Assembly (NCBI GenBank): GCA_022432975.1
Contig: CM039514.1
Location: forward strand, 4,819,519 to 4,883,518
Origin: Begonia masoniana
Taxonomy: Eukaryota > Streptophyta > Magnoliopsida > Cucurbitales > Begoniaceae
Length of the DNA stretch: 64,000 bases
Direction: 5' to 3'
Shown here: positions 34,893 to 46,505 of the stretch, piece by piece
How positions within the stretch are numbered: the stretch's first letter is position 1
How the letters are laid out: each line of letters opens with the position of its first letter
Made by a program: the position numbers and the translations under genes
The notes under the pieces: model-generated
The model's input: the letters and a program-made list of their open reading frames with translations, nothing else
What the model was told of the DNA's origin: nothing
Databases searched by the model: none

Positions 34893-37178
34893 TGTAGCAC
34901 CTGGTTCTATTAAATCAAACTTAATTACCAATTTTGATGTGTTGAATTGGGAGAAAGAGTGATTGGGTTAATTAATGACTATTCAAGGGCAATAGAGTAA
35001 TTAGCAATTTGAAAAGTGGATAACGTATTTAAGGAAAGAAGGTTTTGGGTTTAGTGCATCGTAGCCGCCACTGTTTTTACAATTCCTTTTCGATTTCCCA
35101 GCTCCTCAGCTCAGCAGTGTGCGCCTGGAGGCCCTCCCTGCGATTTCTCAAACTTAGGTGAGTTTTTTCATCTTTCCTTATGACTAGACGGTTAGATAGT
35201 GGGGGAGTACAATGTATGTGTTTTGGAAATATCGTGAATGAGTGTAGTCTCGGGTTTAATGCGGAATCTGGAATGCACGAAGATCTGAGCTTCCAAACTA
35301 ATTTCCTTAGACTCTTGGATAGTTTAGAATGAAGTTTAACTAATACACTGTCTACGGTTTTAGGTTGAGCAAACCTAGAGTGATTAGCAACCCAAACAAT
35401 CCCCAGGAATCCAGGTAAGTGAAGTATTGTGTGTGCCTTCGGGCCTACATCACAAAACAGTAGGTTATGCATGTTTGAGTGTTTCGGTATGTTATGCATC
35501 ATGTTTTTGAAAGATTACGAAAATGAATTTCCATGAAAAGATTAGTAAGGTATGAACTGAATGTGACAGATTAGCTATTAAGGGAATTAATCCGCCCCTT
35601 AATTGATGTAGAGGATTTATAACATTGGGAGAGTTGATCTCACTCCCAAGGGAACTTGAGGATCATGATAGCTGTTAAGGGAACTAATCCGCCCCTTAAT
35701 TGATGTAGATGATTTATAACATTGGGAGAGTTGATCCCACTCCCAAGGGAACTTGAGGATCATGATAGCTGTTAAGGGAACTAATCCGCTCCTTAATTGA
35801 TGTAGAGGATTTATTACTTTGGGAGAATTAATCTCACTCCCAATGGAATATTGAGATCAGATTATGTTGAACGCGAATGTAACTGAGTTGAGAAAGTAGA
35901 GACTGCATGATTAAGATTTACATTTCAGCATTTCATTTCAGTAAAGCTTCGCTTATTTAGCATTAGGCTAATAGATGAGTTTTGTGATGTAGGTGCTGAG
36001 GATATCACAGGTGAATTCCCTGAGTTGGCTGAGGAATAGTTGAGGTTGGAGGAGCACTTCTCTGTCTCGATTGGGCATACTGATGAGGCGGATTAACTGG
36101 TGTCTGAAGAAGTAATGAATTAGTGAACTATAATTTGATTTAAGTATGTTGAGTTTTCTAATGACAGAAGTGATTTTAAAGATTAAATACGTTTTCTTAA
36201 GGATTTTACTGATATTGGTACTTGCTGGTTTCTGAGTAATGTATTGGCTTGAATTGTTTTCTGGAAAGTTTTAGCAAGTGAGTAAATTCCTTTCTGTAGT
36301 AGAGATGTAATGTATAGTAAGAGGTTGCTGGTATGTCGCTCTGTCGACTATCGGATGATGTAGGATTAATCTTATCGGAAGATGTCTTCAGTAAAGCCAT
36401 CGAATGATGTAGGTTTATTTCTATCGGAAGATGTCTTCAGTAAAGCCATCAGATGATGTAGGTTTATTTCTATCGGAAGATGTCGTCAGTAAAGCCATCG
36501 GATGATGTAGGTTTAATTCTGTCGGAAGATGCAGATTTTCCACTATCGGTATGAGTGAATATTATGCTTGTCACTTTGTGATCGGTGCATGTAGTTTGTC
36601 TATCGGCAGGAGATGTTTGTCTTCTACCGGTAGATGATGTTTTTAATTCTATCGGAAGATGAAGGCATTAGGATTTTGTCGTTTTGTGATCGGTGCATGT
36701 AGTTTGTCTATCGGCAGGAGATGTTTGTCTTCTACCGGTAGATGTTGTCTTAAATTCTATCGGATAATATAGTCTATCGGTAGGTGTGAGATAAAGTCGA
36801 TCGGATGAAGGAATTATCCGGTTGACGTCATCGGTAGATACAGTCTACCAAGAGATGTCTTTGGTTTTCATTGGGCTGATGTCATCGGTAGAAGCTTACC
36901 ATTTTCTTTTTCCGCTTCTTTCGTTGACTTTACTCATCGGCAGATGCGTTTGACTTTTGCAACTCTTAAAGTATTTTGCCATTTAAACTCTATTTCTCTT
37001 GCCCGATTACTTTTAACATTTCAACCGATTATCCAAACATTATTTTTATGGTTTTGTTTAACTTTATTTTACTTAAATGATTTTCCGCTGCAAGTTTAAA
37101 AAAAAAATAAGGTAGAAGTTTTAGTCATATACGAGCTTTTGAGTAACGAACCGGGTTCAGATAACTCGGGGCGTTACA
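34893..37178 (+). repeat. 3' LTR of G3
   Basis: 2286 bp, closely matching the 5' LTR with scattered substitutions. It carries the same inverted repeat, splice-like sites and ATCGG-type tandem repeats. It faces the broken PSY copy. Confidence 0.92.
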
Positions 37179-37978
37179 CATATAGTGTTTCGTGTGACAC
37201 GATAATTAATGCAATGATGGACAATTATAAATATGCAAAAATATTTTACGAGTTCACAAAGTTACAAGCAAAACAGACTTAAACAAATAAAGACTATCTC
37301 TTATCTTTGTCGCCGCCACTTCCTAACTTTCCCAATAAAATTGTTTTTGTGAGCTCCCCTCGACTTGAGATCGATCACTTCCGAGATCTAAAAGCAACAA
37401 GATCCCCTTGATGTTAATGACTCCTCCCAGAATCTGTGTTATGGCAAGATCTCTTTGTCCACGATCAAAATGACAAGCTCCCATTATCGATAAACAGAAC
37501 TCCTCCCGAGTTCAAATGCAGCCTCCTCCCGAGACTGAGCTTCAATAAAGAATAAAGAAGATTTCCTTCTATGATACCGTCTGTAACACCAGGTCATTTT
37601 CTTTGGACGCAATAAATCAACACACTCGAATAATCAATGAATACTACAGCATAAGCAGAGTGTGTAAAATAATCATTCAAGAACTGAATGAATAATTACA
37701 AACCCATACGCAGAAGCGTAGGGAGAGAAAGAACGGTGACGGCTCAACGAAGAAATCTTCTCTCAAGAATAATCAAAAATCCGTCAGTCGCTTCCTCAAA
37801 AACGAATGCTTAAATATGATTGGTAACTACCTTATCTGAGGTTTAACCAATTATCAAATCAAAATGCAAAGTTGCAAAGAATAAGGAAACCGAATATCAC
37901 AAAATCGGTTGTGTGATACCTCGTGTGATATTTTAGGAAAGTATTGCCAACAACTTGGATATGGATCGAAAAACTTAG
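37179..37978. other. Unassigned region, possible LTR or short retroelement remnant
   Basis: I see no coding frame. At 37571-37581 ATGATACCGT looks like the reverse complement of a damaged initiator-tRNA PBS. It is followed at 37582 by TGTAACACC, which could start an LTR in minus orientation. A possible LTR end is the CA near 37952, just before the PSY fragment. No TSD was found, so the reading is tentative. Confidence 0.3.
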
Positions 37979-39711
37979 GATTCGAGGCTAGAAAACATTT
38001 TCCGGCGAAGACCCTTCGATATGCTCGACGCTGCGTTGTCGGATACTGTTGCGAAATTTTCCAACGACATTCAGGTTCATACATATCCAAATAAAACCAT
38101 GATGAAATCATACAATTTTTCAATCTAAAAACATGTTTGGCTACGAGTTTTTGTAGAGCACGATAATGTCTGTCTTGGGTCGAATATCATGTGTTTTATC
38201 TCGACAGAAGCTTACAAGTTTTTGATCAAATGATTTGCAGCCGTTCAAAGATATGATCAAAGGGATGAGAATGGATTTGAAGAAGACGAGATACAAAAAC
38301 TTCGATGAACTTTATCTGTATTGTTACTATGTTGCTGGAACAGTTGGATTAATGACGGTTACGGTGATCGGAATTGCACGAGAGCGTCAAGCTTCGCCGG
38401 AGAGTGTTTATAAGACTGCTTTGGCTTTAGGGGTTGCAAATCAGTTGACTAACATTCTTAGAGATGTGGGTGAAGAGTAAGTACCTGGCCTTTGAATTTG
38501 CTAGTGCATTATTTCTTTTTCTTTTTTATTTCCCAATTAAATATATGAATTTGGAAAAATAATAAAAATAACACCAAATTTTTTTAAAAATTTCATAATT
38601 TAATTTCCTTCCTTATGTCTCAAATATCTTCGAATAATCGAGGATGATCGAAATGACAAAAAAACTAGTTTATTTGGTCTCGATTGTGCACAAACTAACC
38701 CAAAACCAACGAAAATCCCGAAAGCAGTTGATAATTGACCCAAAACTTACCCAATTTAAATTGAGATTCATAGTTTGTTTGATTCAATTCAAGTTCAAAA
38801 TCTGACATAACAGACTTGGTTGCCCACCTCTAATAATTGTGGAGTCCCTCCGCTATAACGAGGAGTCCCTCCATTATATAATTGTGGAGTCCCTCTAATA
38901 ATAGATGTTGTATTTTTGTACACATTGAGAGTTTTAAAAGTGGTAATTTTTCTTAGTTAATATTTTCTATAATATTTGATATTTAGAAAAATATTGTAAA
39001 TTCTATTTTTCATAGTGAGATCTTTCTGAACTCGGTCCCCGTGGTTTTTTCCCGATTTCGGTTTTCACGTAAAATTTTCGTTGTTCATTTAGCCATTATT
39101 TCTCTTATTTCTTGGCCGTTATAATTTTACGGTGTGAGAAAATATTTCAGTTATTTTTCGGATCGCATCTGCTATCATTTCTCGTTTCCGCCAAAATTTT
39201 CGTTATTTTTCCAACAATAATTAATATCTGAAAAATAATTTTTGAAACATTAATAAGATGTTTAACATGATAGAACTTCTAATTCAATGCAAGAAGGGGG
39301 AGGATCTACCTACCTCGAGATGAGTTAGCCCAAGCAGGGCTTTCAGATGAGGATATATTTGCAGGGAAGGTGACCCAATAATGGAGACTATTCATGAAGA
39401 AGCAGATTAGGAGAGCAAGGATGTTTTTCGACGAGGCCGGGAATGGAGTGGTCGGGTTCAGCGAAGCAAGTCGTTGGCCGGTAAGTCTCCCAATGCTTCG
39501 TAGAAATAATTCAACTTATAATTTATGTTATATGCATACAAACGCATACGCATATGCATATGCATACACATACACATACACAGACACAGACATACACATA
39601 CACATACACATACGCATACACATGTAAGATCGATCGACTTTGTAAATTTGTGATAAGAAATTGTTGAGTTGAAGTTATATAAAAGCTATCCACGTTCAAT
39701 CTGATGTTAGA
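37979..39711 (+). pseudogene. Broken phytoene synthase copy
   Basis: Partial PSY copy with exon 3 from mid-exon (about 37979-38074), exon 4 (38241-38476), exon 5 (39288-39480) and part of intron 5. Exons 1, 2, the start of exon 3 (including DELVD) and exon 6 are missing. The acceptor before exon 5 reads TTCAA where PSY-A has TTCAG, and exon 5 has a TAA at 39379-39381 where PSY-A has Lys. Exon 4 has Thr for Pro in the TVPVIG segment. The left edge joins the unassigned region; the right edge joins retroelement E at 39711/39712. No working enzyme can be made. Confidence 0.93.
39531..39624 (+). repeat. CATACA-type microsatellite in broken PSY intron 5
   Basis: Alternating CATACG, CATATG, CATACA and CAGACA hexamers. 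It lies where PSY-A has CATTCG repeats. Confidence 0.88.
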
Positions 39712-40952
39712 ACCTTGATTAAGATTGTTTTACCATTGTACTATGTTGAGCAATTTGAATGTGATTAAGGGCATATCCTTGTTTTAACTGAGCTGCGTTT
39801 TGTTCGCTTGAGGACAAGCTTTCATTCAATTTTGGGGGTGTGATAAGTGTGTATTTTACACACTTATTTATACTTTTTACACTTGATTTGATAAGTTTTT
39901 CTCAAGTGTTTGAAAGAATTTGATGTATTTTGTATAAGTGTGCAGACAATTTACTTAAAACAGGGAGATATAATGGAACAAGAGAAGAGTAGTTGAAGAG
40001 GAAGAAAAGAAAGAAATTGGACTGAAATTGGTTGGCAAAAACAGAGAAGAAGCCGATCGATCGTCATTCATCAGGCGATCGATCGGCAGAAAAGCAATAG
40101 AGATTTGGTTGAAAGAAGACAAAGAAGGAGCCGATCGATTGCTCATTCCTGCGATCGATCGGCTAAAAAGAACGAGAATTTGACATAGAATAAGGGGCCC
40201 ATCATTCCTACGATCGATCGGCTGAAAAAACACGAAATATAAGAGGCAATCGATCTCCACAATTCCTGCGATCGATCGCCGACAAATTTGGAAAGTTTAC
40301 TCTTCTAATCCGATCCGTTAATCTAAGGAAAGATTCAATCTCAACCCTTGATCGGATGAAGAGAAGATATTAAACCTAAAACACAGAGGGAGCAGAGGCA
40401 TTCGGCAATTTTGCAAGCAGAAGGGTAGCAGCAGAGAGGCGTTCACGAGATTTCTTCAAGCAATTTTTCGAAGAAGGCAGTTCAAACAGGAGGCGACGAA
40501 AAGACTTTTGCCAATTGATATAGTTTTTCTCAGCTCTTTCTGAAATTTAATTATGAACTACTTTATTATTTTTATTTATTTTTGTTTTAGTATGAACTAA
40601 AATTTTCTACTAGGGCTACGTTGTAGCCAGACGATGTTTATTTTCTATTTCTTCGTTTAATTATATTTATTAAGTATTTCTTCAAATATTGTTGACCCAT
40701 TAAATTTCTGTTCTTAATGCTTGTAAATTTTTGACCAATCTTTACTTGATTTTTGGGGTGTTTTGAGACTGAGAGGTGATAAACACCCGAGTACTGGAAT
40801 TAATGTCATGAATATGTGTAGGCTAGAGATAGTTACGGTATTGATGTGATCGTTGTGATTTCTTAATTTATTTGTATTTGATTAAAGTAGGATTTGAGAC
40901 TGAGAAGCGATAACCCATTAATCAGATAAACTATGCAATGCTCGAGAGAGAT
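39712..40952 (+). mobile_element. 3' end and LTR of gypsy element E (unit B)
   Basis: 39712-39840 looks like the 3' internal end of a Tat/Athila-type gypsy element: CTTGAGGACAAGC, then the purine run TTTTGGGGG. The LTR starts at 39841 with TGATAAGTGTG and a short stem, and is interrupted at 40952 by G2 (TSD GAGAT). It resumes at 50286. The rest of the element is absent because the sequence is joined to PSY intron 5 at 39711. The family assignment rests on the PPT and LTR start only. Confidence 0.6.
40051..40290. repeat. Repeated CGATCGATCG hairpins in LTR E
   Basis: Four spaced occurrences of CGATCGATCG-type words. The first pair has 12-bp perfect arms, GCCGATCGATCG at 40052-40063 and its reverse complement at 40076-40087. 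The second pair, at about 40130-40162, has 10-bp arms. The later ones are degenerate. Confidence 0.85.
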
Positions 40953-42753
40953 TGTAACGCCCCGAGTTTTCTGAGCCCGGTTCGTTACTCATAAACCCGA
41001 ACATAACTAAGAAATTTTGGACCAATTATAAAACTTCTCTCGAAGGTCAAAATTTGACATTTACTAAAACCTCAAAACATTAAAAACTTGCAGCGGAAAA
41101 ATCATTTGAGCAAAACAGAGTTAAACAAAGCTATAAAACAATGTTTGAATAACAGTTAAAATAATAAGAAATAATCGGCCAAAATAAATGAAGGCATAAA
41201 ACTTTAATACTCAAAAGTCTTAAAAGTCAAACACGTCTTCCGCTGAACAGTGTCAGCGGTAGAAGCAGAGACACAATAGTCTCCGTGGTAGAAGTAGAAA
41301 CAAACTACATCCTCCGCTGAACAGTGCCAGCGGTAGAAGTAGAGACAAAAGACTCAGCCGAACGACATGTCGACTTTCACGCATCATCCGCTCACATCTG
41401 CCGACGACACGTCGGCTACTCGCATCTACCGATCACAACAACTCATAGCATCTACCGATATACCACATCTACCAGTAAACAGTTACACTCCACATCCACC
41501 AATAGACAACATCTACCGGTGAACAGTAACTCAACTTCTACCTATAGATAACATATTTCGATAGACAAAAACTCTCAACTTCTACCAATAGATAACATCT
41601 TCTGATAGACAAAAACTCTCAACTTCTACCGATAGATAACAAAACAACATCTCAACCATTCATACCCTAAACAAGAACACTCGGACTACTAAAAGAACTT
41701 GAAAATTTTACTGAAATCATTCAAAACAACATAAGTCCACAACTTTCTAAATCCAGAATAGCAATTACAACTAAAACTAAAATCATGTTTTCTAATTAGA
41801 AAAGAAAATCCCAAAGGTATTAAAAACATCGAAACTTCTGCTGTCATTAAAAATCCTCAGCGTACATCAGCAAAACACTTGATCACTGAGACTACACATA
41901 CAGACAATAGTTAAACCGCCTCATCATGGCACCAAACCGTGGCATAGATGTGCTCCCTCAACTTCACCTATTTCTCAGTAAACTCAGGGAATTCACCTGT
42001 TGAAACCTCGGCACCTACATCACAAAAACTCATATATTAGGCTAATGCTAAATAAGTGAAGCAATAATGAAATGATATGTTGAAACATAAACCCTAGTCG
42101 TGCAGTTTCTACTTTCACATCACAGTTGCACATACATTCGTTATGATCTGATCCCCCTGTGAAATTGGGAGTTGGATCAATTTTTCCAAAGTCATACATC
42201 TCATAATCGATTAAGGGGCGGATTAGTTCCCTTAATAACTGATCTGATCTCCCTGTGAAATTGAGAGTTTGATCAATTTTTCCAAAGTCATAAATCCTCT
42301 TCTCAATTAAGGGGCGGATTAGTTCCCTTAATAGTTGGTTTGTTACATCCTGTTCATGCCTTACCATACGTTTACATGTAAATTCATTTTCGTATTCTTT
42401 CAAAAACATGATGCATGACATGCTGAAAACATACAAACATGCATAAACCTACTGTTTTGTGATGTAGGCCCGAAGGCACAAGTATACTCCACTTACCTGG
42501 TCTTTTGGAAAATGTTTGGTGAAAGGCTACTTCGAGAGCTTACTCATACCTAAAACCATAGACAGGGTGTTAATTAAATCTTTTCTAAACTTCATTTTAG
42601 CTATTCAGAAATCTAAGGAAACTAGTTTGGAAGCTCAGTTCATTGTGCATTCCCAATTCATCACAAAACTCGAACTAGCTCACACTTGCAACATTCTCGA
42701 GACATTCATTCTACCGCAAACAAATCTTCTAATGTATATTCTACTTTCATTCT

Positions 42754-43157
42754 TGTGATGACCCGAATGTGAACGTATGTGTACGACTGCGGGGCAAACC
42801 TCGGGTTGCGGGGCAAACCTCGGGACCTAAGCCGAGTGTAGGCAAATCCCAGACTCGAGTATAGGCAAATCCCGGGTCGTAAATAAGGGGTTGTCACAAT
42901 CCCACATCGCTTGGGGAAGTATGTGGAAATGAAACATATGTAAAGAGACCCTCCCAAGATAGTAAGACGCGTTTTGGAGCACGATTGACAACGGATCCCA
43001 TAAGAACTCCGAAGTTAAGAGTGCTTCGGCGAGAGCAATTCCAGGTTGGGTGACCTTCCAGGAAGTTCTCGCCAAACAAAGCCGTGAGGGGAGGATATTG
43101 GGCTACGACCCAATCCCCAGAGTGGACAATATCTTGCTGGGATACGGGGTCGTTACA
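42754..43157 (+). mobile_element. Cassandra-type solo LTR
   Basis: 404-bp insertion from TGTGATGACCC to GTCGTTACA, flanked by ATTCT at 42749-42753 and 43158-43162. The empty sites survive in G1 (1982-1986 and 12913-12917). Its right half resembles plant 5S rRNA, which is the hallmark of Cassandra TRIM elements. Short direct repeats occur near its start (GGGGCAAACCTCGGG twice, then TAGGCAAATCCC twice). No internal domain is present. Confidence 0.88.
42992..43076 (+). ncRNA. 5S rRNA-derived domain of the Cassandra LTR
   Basis: Resembles the middle and 3' part of plant 5S rRNA: GGATCCCATAAGAACTCCG, an A-box-like AGTTAAGAGTGC at 43013-43024, and a C-box-like GGTTGGGTGACC at about 43044-43055. 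These are the internal pol III promoter elements. It is diverged from 5S and is not a functional rRNA gene. Cassandra LTRs in other plants are known to be transcribed from this domain. Confidence 0.75.
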
Positions 43158-43498
43158 ATTCTAAATCATCAGCAAGAAGGAAACTAAGGAAAACTCACTT
43201 AGATAGAAGAAGAATTTGGTAGGAGAATCGCCGAGAGGGAGTCTGTTGAGCAAGTCGAATACCAAATGAGGAAATGAAACTGTGACAGCTAAAACCCTTA
43301 GCTAACCTCTTTTATAATACATGCTGCGCAAATTACGCCTATGCCCTTAACTAACAAACTTTAACCTATTTAAACAACCAATCAAAATCGCTTAATTCCA
43401 TAAGAGTCACAGAATAAGAAATGTTGTAATAAAATCGATGGTTGACAATTACCGGTTGCTACAATCCACCCTCCTTAAAAGAATTTTGTCCTCAAAAT

Positions 43499-44939
43499 TT
43501 AGTGCTTAAACAGTTCAGAATAAATGCTCATCATGTCCTGCTGGCGTTCCCAAGTTGCCTCCTCAACATTCTGGTTATGCCATAAGACTTTTACTAGTTG
43601 AACCTGCTTGTTACGTAACACTTTGGTTGCATAGTCCAGAATTTCCACTGGTTTCTCTTCATAGGTAAGAGTAGGATGAACTTCAATATTCTGCTGTTCT
43701 ACAACTTGAGATGGATCCCGCATACACTTCTTTAGCATAGAAACATGGAACACATTGTGAATTCCATCCATGGAGGTTGGTAACTGTACTTGCTAAGCTG
43801 ATCTCCCAATCCTCTTCAAGATTGAGAATGGTCCAATATATCTGAGGTTCAACTTACTTTTCTTCCCAAATCTCACAACTCCTTTGAATGGTGATACCTT
43901 AAGGAAAACTTCATCACCTACCTCAAACTCCAATTCTCTACGCTTACAATCAGCATAACTTTTCTGTCGGCTCTAAGCTGCCAAAGTCCTCTGTCGGATG
44001 AGGGAAATCTTTTCCACTGTTTGCTACACAATATCAGGACCACGCAAACATGCTTCACCAACTTCATCCCAATACAAAGGAGACCTACACTTTCGCCCAT
44101 ATAGTGCCTCATACGGTGCCATACCTATAGTTGCTTGAAAACTGTTATTATAAGAAAATTCCACCAAAGGGTAAATACTTACTCCAAGAACCCTGGAAAT
44201 TATGCACGCACGAAGCATATCTTCTAATGTCTGAATAGTTCTTTTGGATTTTCCATCTGTTTAAGGGTGAAAGGCTGTGCTAAAGTTAAGCTGTGTGCCT
44301 ATAGCCTTATATAAGCTCTTCCAAAACTTAGATGTAAATCTAGAATCTCGGTCTGAAACTATAGTGATTGGAACTCCATTCAAACGTACAATTTCCTGCA
44401 CATACATTTCAGCGAGCTGATCCAACGAGTATGTCACCTTTAATGGCAGGAAATGGGCTGATTTGGTTAGACGATCAACTATCACCCAAATTGCATCATG
44501 TCCTCATACTGTTCTAGGCAGTCCTACAACAAAATCCATCCTTATTTGTTCCAATTTCCATTCGGGAACTGGTAAGGATTGCAATGGTCCTGCAGGCCTC
44601 TGATGTTCAGCTTTGACCTGTTAGCAAACTAGACACGATTCTATGTATTCTCCAACACTTCTCTTCATATTTGGCCACCAGTAGTGTTGTTTTAGGTCTC
44701 TGTACATTTTTGTACATCCAGGGTGAACAGAGAGTCTAGAAGAATGTGCTTCTGAAAGGATTTCTCTTCGAAGTTCATCATCAGCCGGAACAAACCATCT
44801 ATTCCGAAACTTAAGGATTCCATCTTTAGAATAATTGAAATCTGACTTATCTGTAGAATCCATGCATGACTTATACTTATTGCATTCAGTATCATCCACT
44901 TGTGCTTCTTTTATTCTCTCCAAAATAGTAGGCCTTAAC
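43499..44939 (-). pseudogene. G2 integrase and chromodomain-like tail, broken
   Basis: Zinc region and start of integrase lie in the piece ending 44621 (stop after SCLVC). The core piece 44485-44261 has [11 protein letters not shown] and an intact [12 protein letters not shown]. The next piece, 44218-44024, has [19 protein letters not shown]. 43771-43499 has FHVSMLKKC and KVLRNKQVQLVKVLW, ending ELFKH. Several stops and frameshifts separate the pieces. Unlike G1, the second catalytic region is undamaged. Confidence 0.9.
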
Positions 44940-46505
44940 GATATGGCAGAAAGCATGGCTGACACACTAGACACAGCTTCCAGGTTAAATCTTTGGAATT
45001 CTGTCTCTAAGGCTATCGGTATGTCCAGAGTCAATGCAGAGACTGATGTTGTCACTCTACTCATAGTATCAGCCACTACATTTGCCTTGCCAGGGTGGTA
45101 TTTAATCTCAAAATCATAGTCCTTAACCAACTCCAACCACCGACAACCACCGACGTTGTCTCATGTTTAGCTCTTTCTGTGTGAAAATATACTTCAGACT
45201 CTTATGATCAAAAAATATCTCACAAGATTGTCCATACAAGTAGTGCCTCCAAATCTTCAACGCATAAACTACTGCAATCAATTCTAAGTCGTGTGTAGGG
45301 TAATTCTTCTCATGTGTTTTAAGTTGACTAGAGGCATAAGCTATTACCTTTCCATCTTGCATCAACACACAACCGAGTCCAACCTTGGAAGCATCACAAT
45401 AAATGCTAAACTTACCATTTTCAACACGAAGTGTTAATATTGGAGCATTGGTCAACTTCTGTTTCAAGGTCTGAAAACTGGATTCACATTCTTCTGTCCA
45501 TGCATACTTAATTTTTTTCCTTGTTAACCGAGTGAGGGGTGTTGCAATCTTCGAAAATCCTTCAATAAATTTCCTGTAATATCCTGCCAATCCAAGGAAA
45601 CTTAGAATACCTGTAGCATTCTTCGGTTGAGGCCACTCCTTAACTGCATGAACTTTGGCTGGATCGACAGATATGCCATCACCCGCGATAACATGTCCTA
45701 AAAAGTGAACTTGGTCTAACCAAAACTCACACTTAGAAAACTTGGCATATAGTTGGTGCTGCTTTAGTATCCCTAGTACCAAGCTCAAATGCCGCACATG
45801 ATCATCCTTAGTACGTGAATAGATTAAGATATCATTAATAAATATTATGACAAATTTATCTAAATACTCGTGAAACACTCTATTCATAAGATCCATAAAG
45901 GCTGCTGGTGCATTTGTCAACCCAAAAGACATAACTAAAAACTCATAATGTCCATACCTTGTGCGAAAGGCAGTCTTTGTGATATCTTAAGATTTGACTT
46001 TCAATTGATAATAGTCAGACCTAAGGTCAATCTTAGAGAAAACTTGTGCACCATTAAGCTGGTTGAATAAATCGTCAATTCTAGGTAGTGGATACTTGTT
46101 TTTGACAGTTAACTTGTTCAATTCCCTATAATCAATGCACATGCGCATTGATCCATCCTTCTTCTTGACAAAAAGAACTGGTGCACCCCACGGTGAAAAA
46201 CTTGGGCGTATGAACCCTTTCTCTAATAGTTCCTCTAACTGTTTCTTTAATTCCTTAAGCTCCGTAGGTGCTAATCTATAGAGATTTTTAGATACAGGCT
46301 CAGCGCCTAGGTAAACATCCACAACAAATTCAATTTTCCTATTTGGTGGCAAGCCAGGAAGGTCATCTAGAAATACTTCTGGAAAGTCTTGGACAACTAA
46401 AACGTTCTGAGGACTTGCTTTTCCTACAAGTTGTGTGTCTAAAACACTAGCTAAAAAGCACAAATACTCTCTACATGGAGAGGGTCTACAATCGATAGAA
46501 GTCAT
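44940..46505 (-). pseudogene. G2 reverse transcriptase and RNase H, broken
   Basis: 46505-45987 carries the first half of RT with the full [17 protein letters not shown] segment that G1 lost. It ends in TAA where Glu is expected. 45932-45123 resumes with [12 protein letters not shown], but the catalytic pair reads FIND (Asp to Asn). RNase H ([13 protein letters not shown]) follows. An 11-bp tandem duplication near 45140 (CCGACAACCA) shifts the frame before the [11 protein letters not shown] segment. Confidence 0.92.

Larger units (their letters stand above)
25464..37178 (+). mobile_element. Ty3/gypsy Tekay-type retrotransposon G3 with nested solo LTR
   Basis: Plus-strand element with LTRs at 25464-27747 and 34893-37178 (TGTAGCACC to GGCGTTACA) and an internal region at 27748-34892. 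It has a PBS, Gag, protease, RT, RNase H, integrase and a chromodomain-like end. Flanks are CACAT on the left and CATAT on the right, a TSD with one mismatch. Several stops and a deletion kill the polyprotein, and a solo LTR at 31903-34385 splits it. It belongs to a different subfamily from G1/G2. It sits just downstream of PSY-A. Confidence 0.93.
40953..43463 (-). repeat. 3' LTR of G2
   Basis: 2511 bp. Without the 404-bp insertion and its TSD it is 2102 bp, about one 44-bp unit shorter than the 2145-bp G1 and G2 LTRs. It carries the 15-bp inverted repeat; one arm region has an extra A (CATCACAAAAACTC). Confidence 0.9.

Noticed and set aside
42992..43076. Genuine 5S rRNA gene
   Set aside because: The 5' third is not recognisable, the boxes are diverged, and it is bounded by LTR ends with a 5-bp TSD, so it is a Cassandra-type domain.
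42706..43079. Minus-strand frames over the Cassandra insertion
   Set aside because: They run antisense through a 5S-like noncoding domain and start outside the element.
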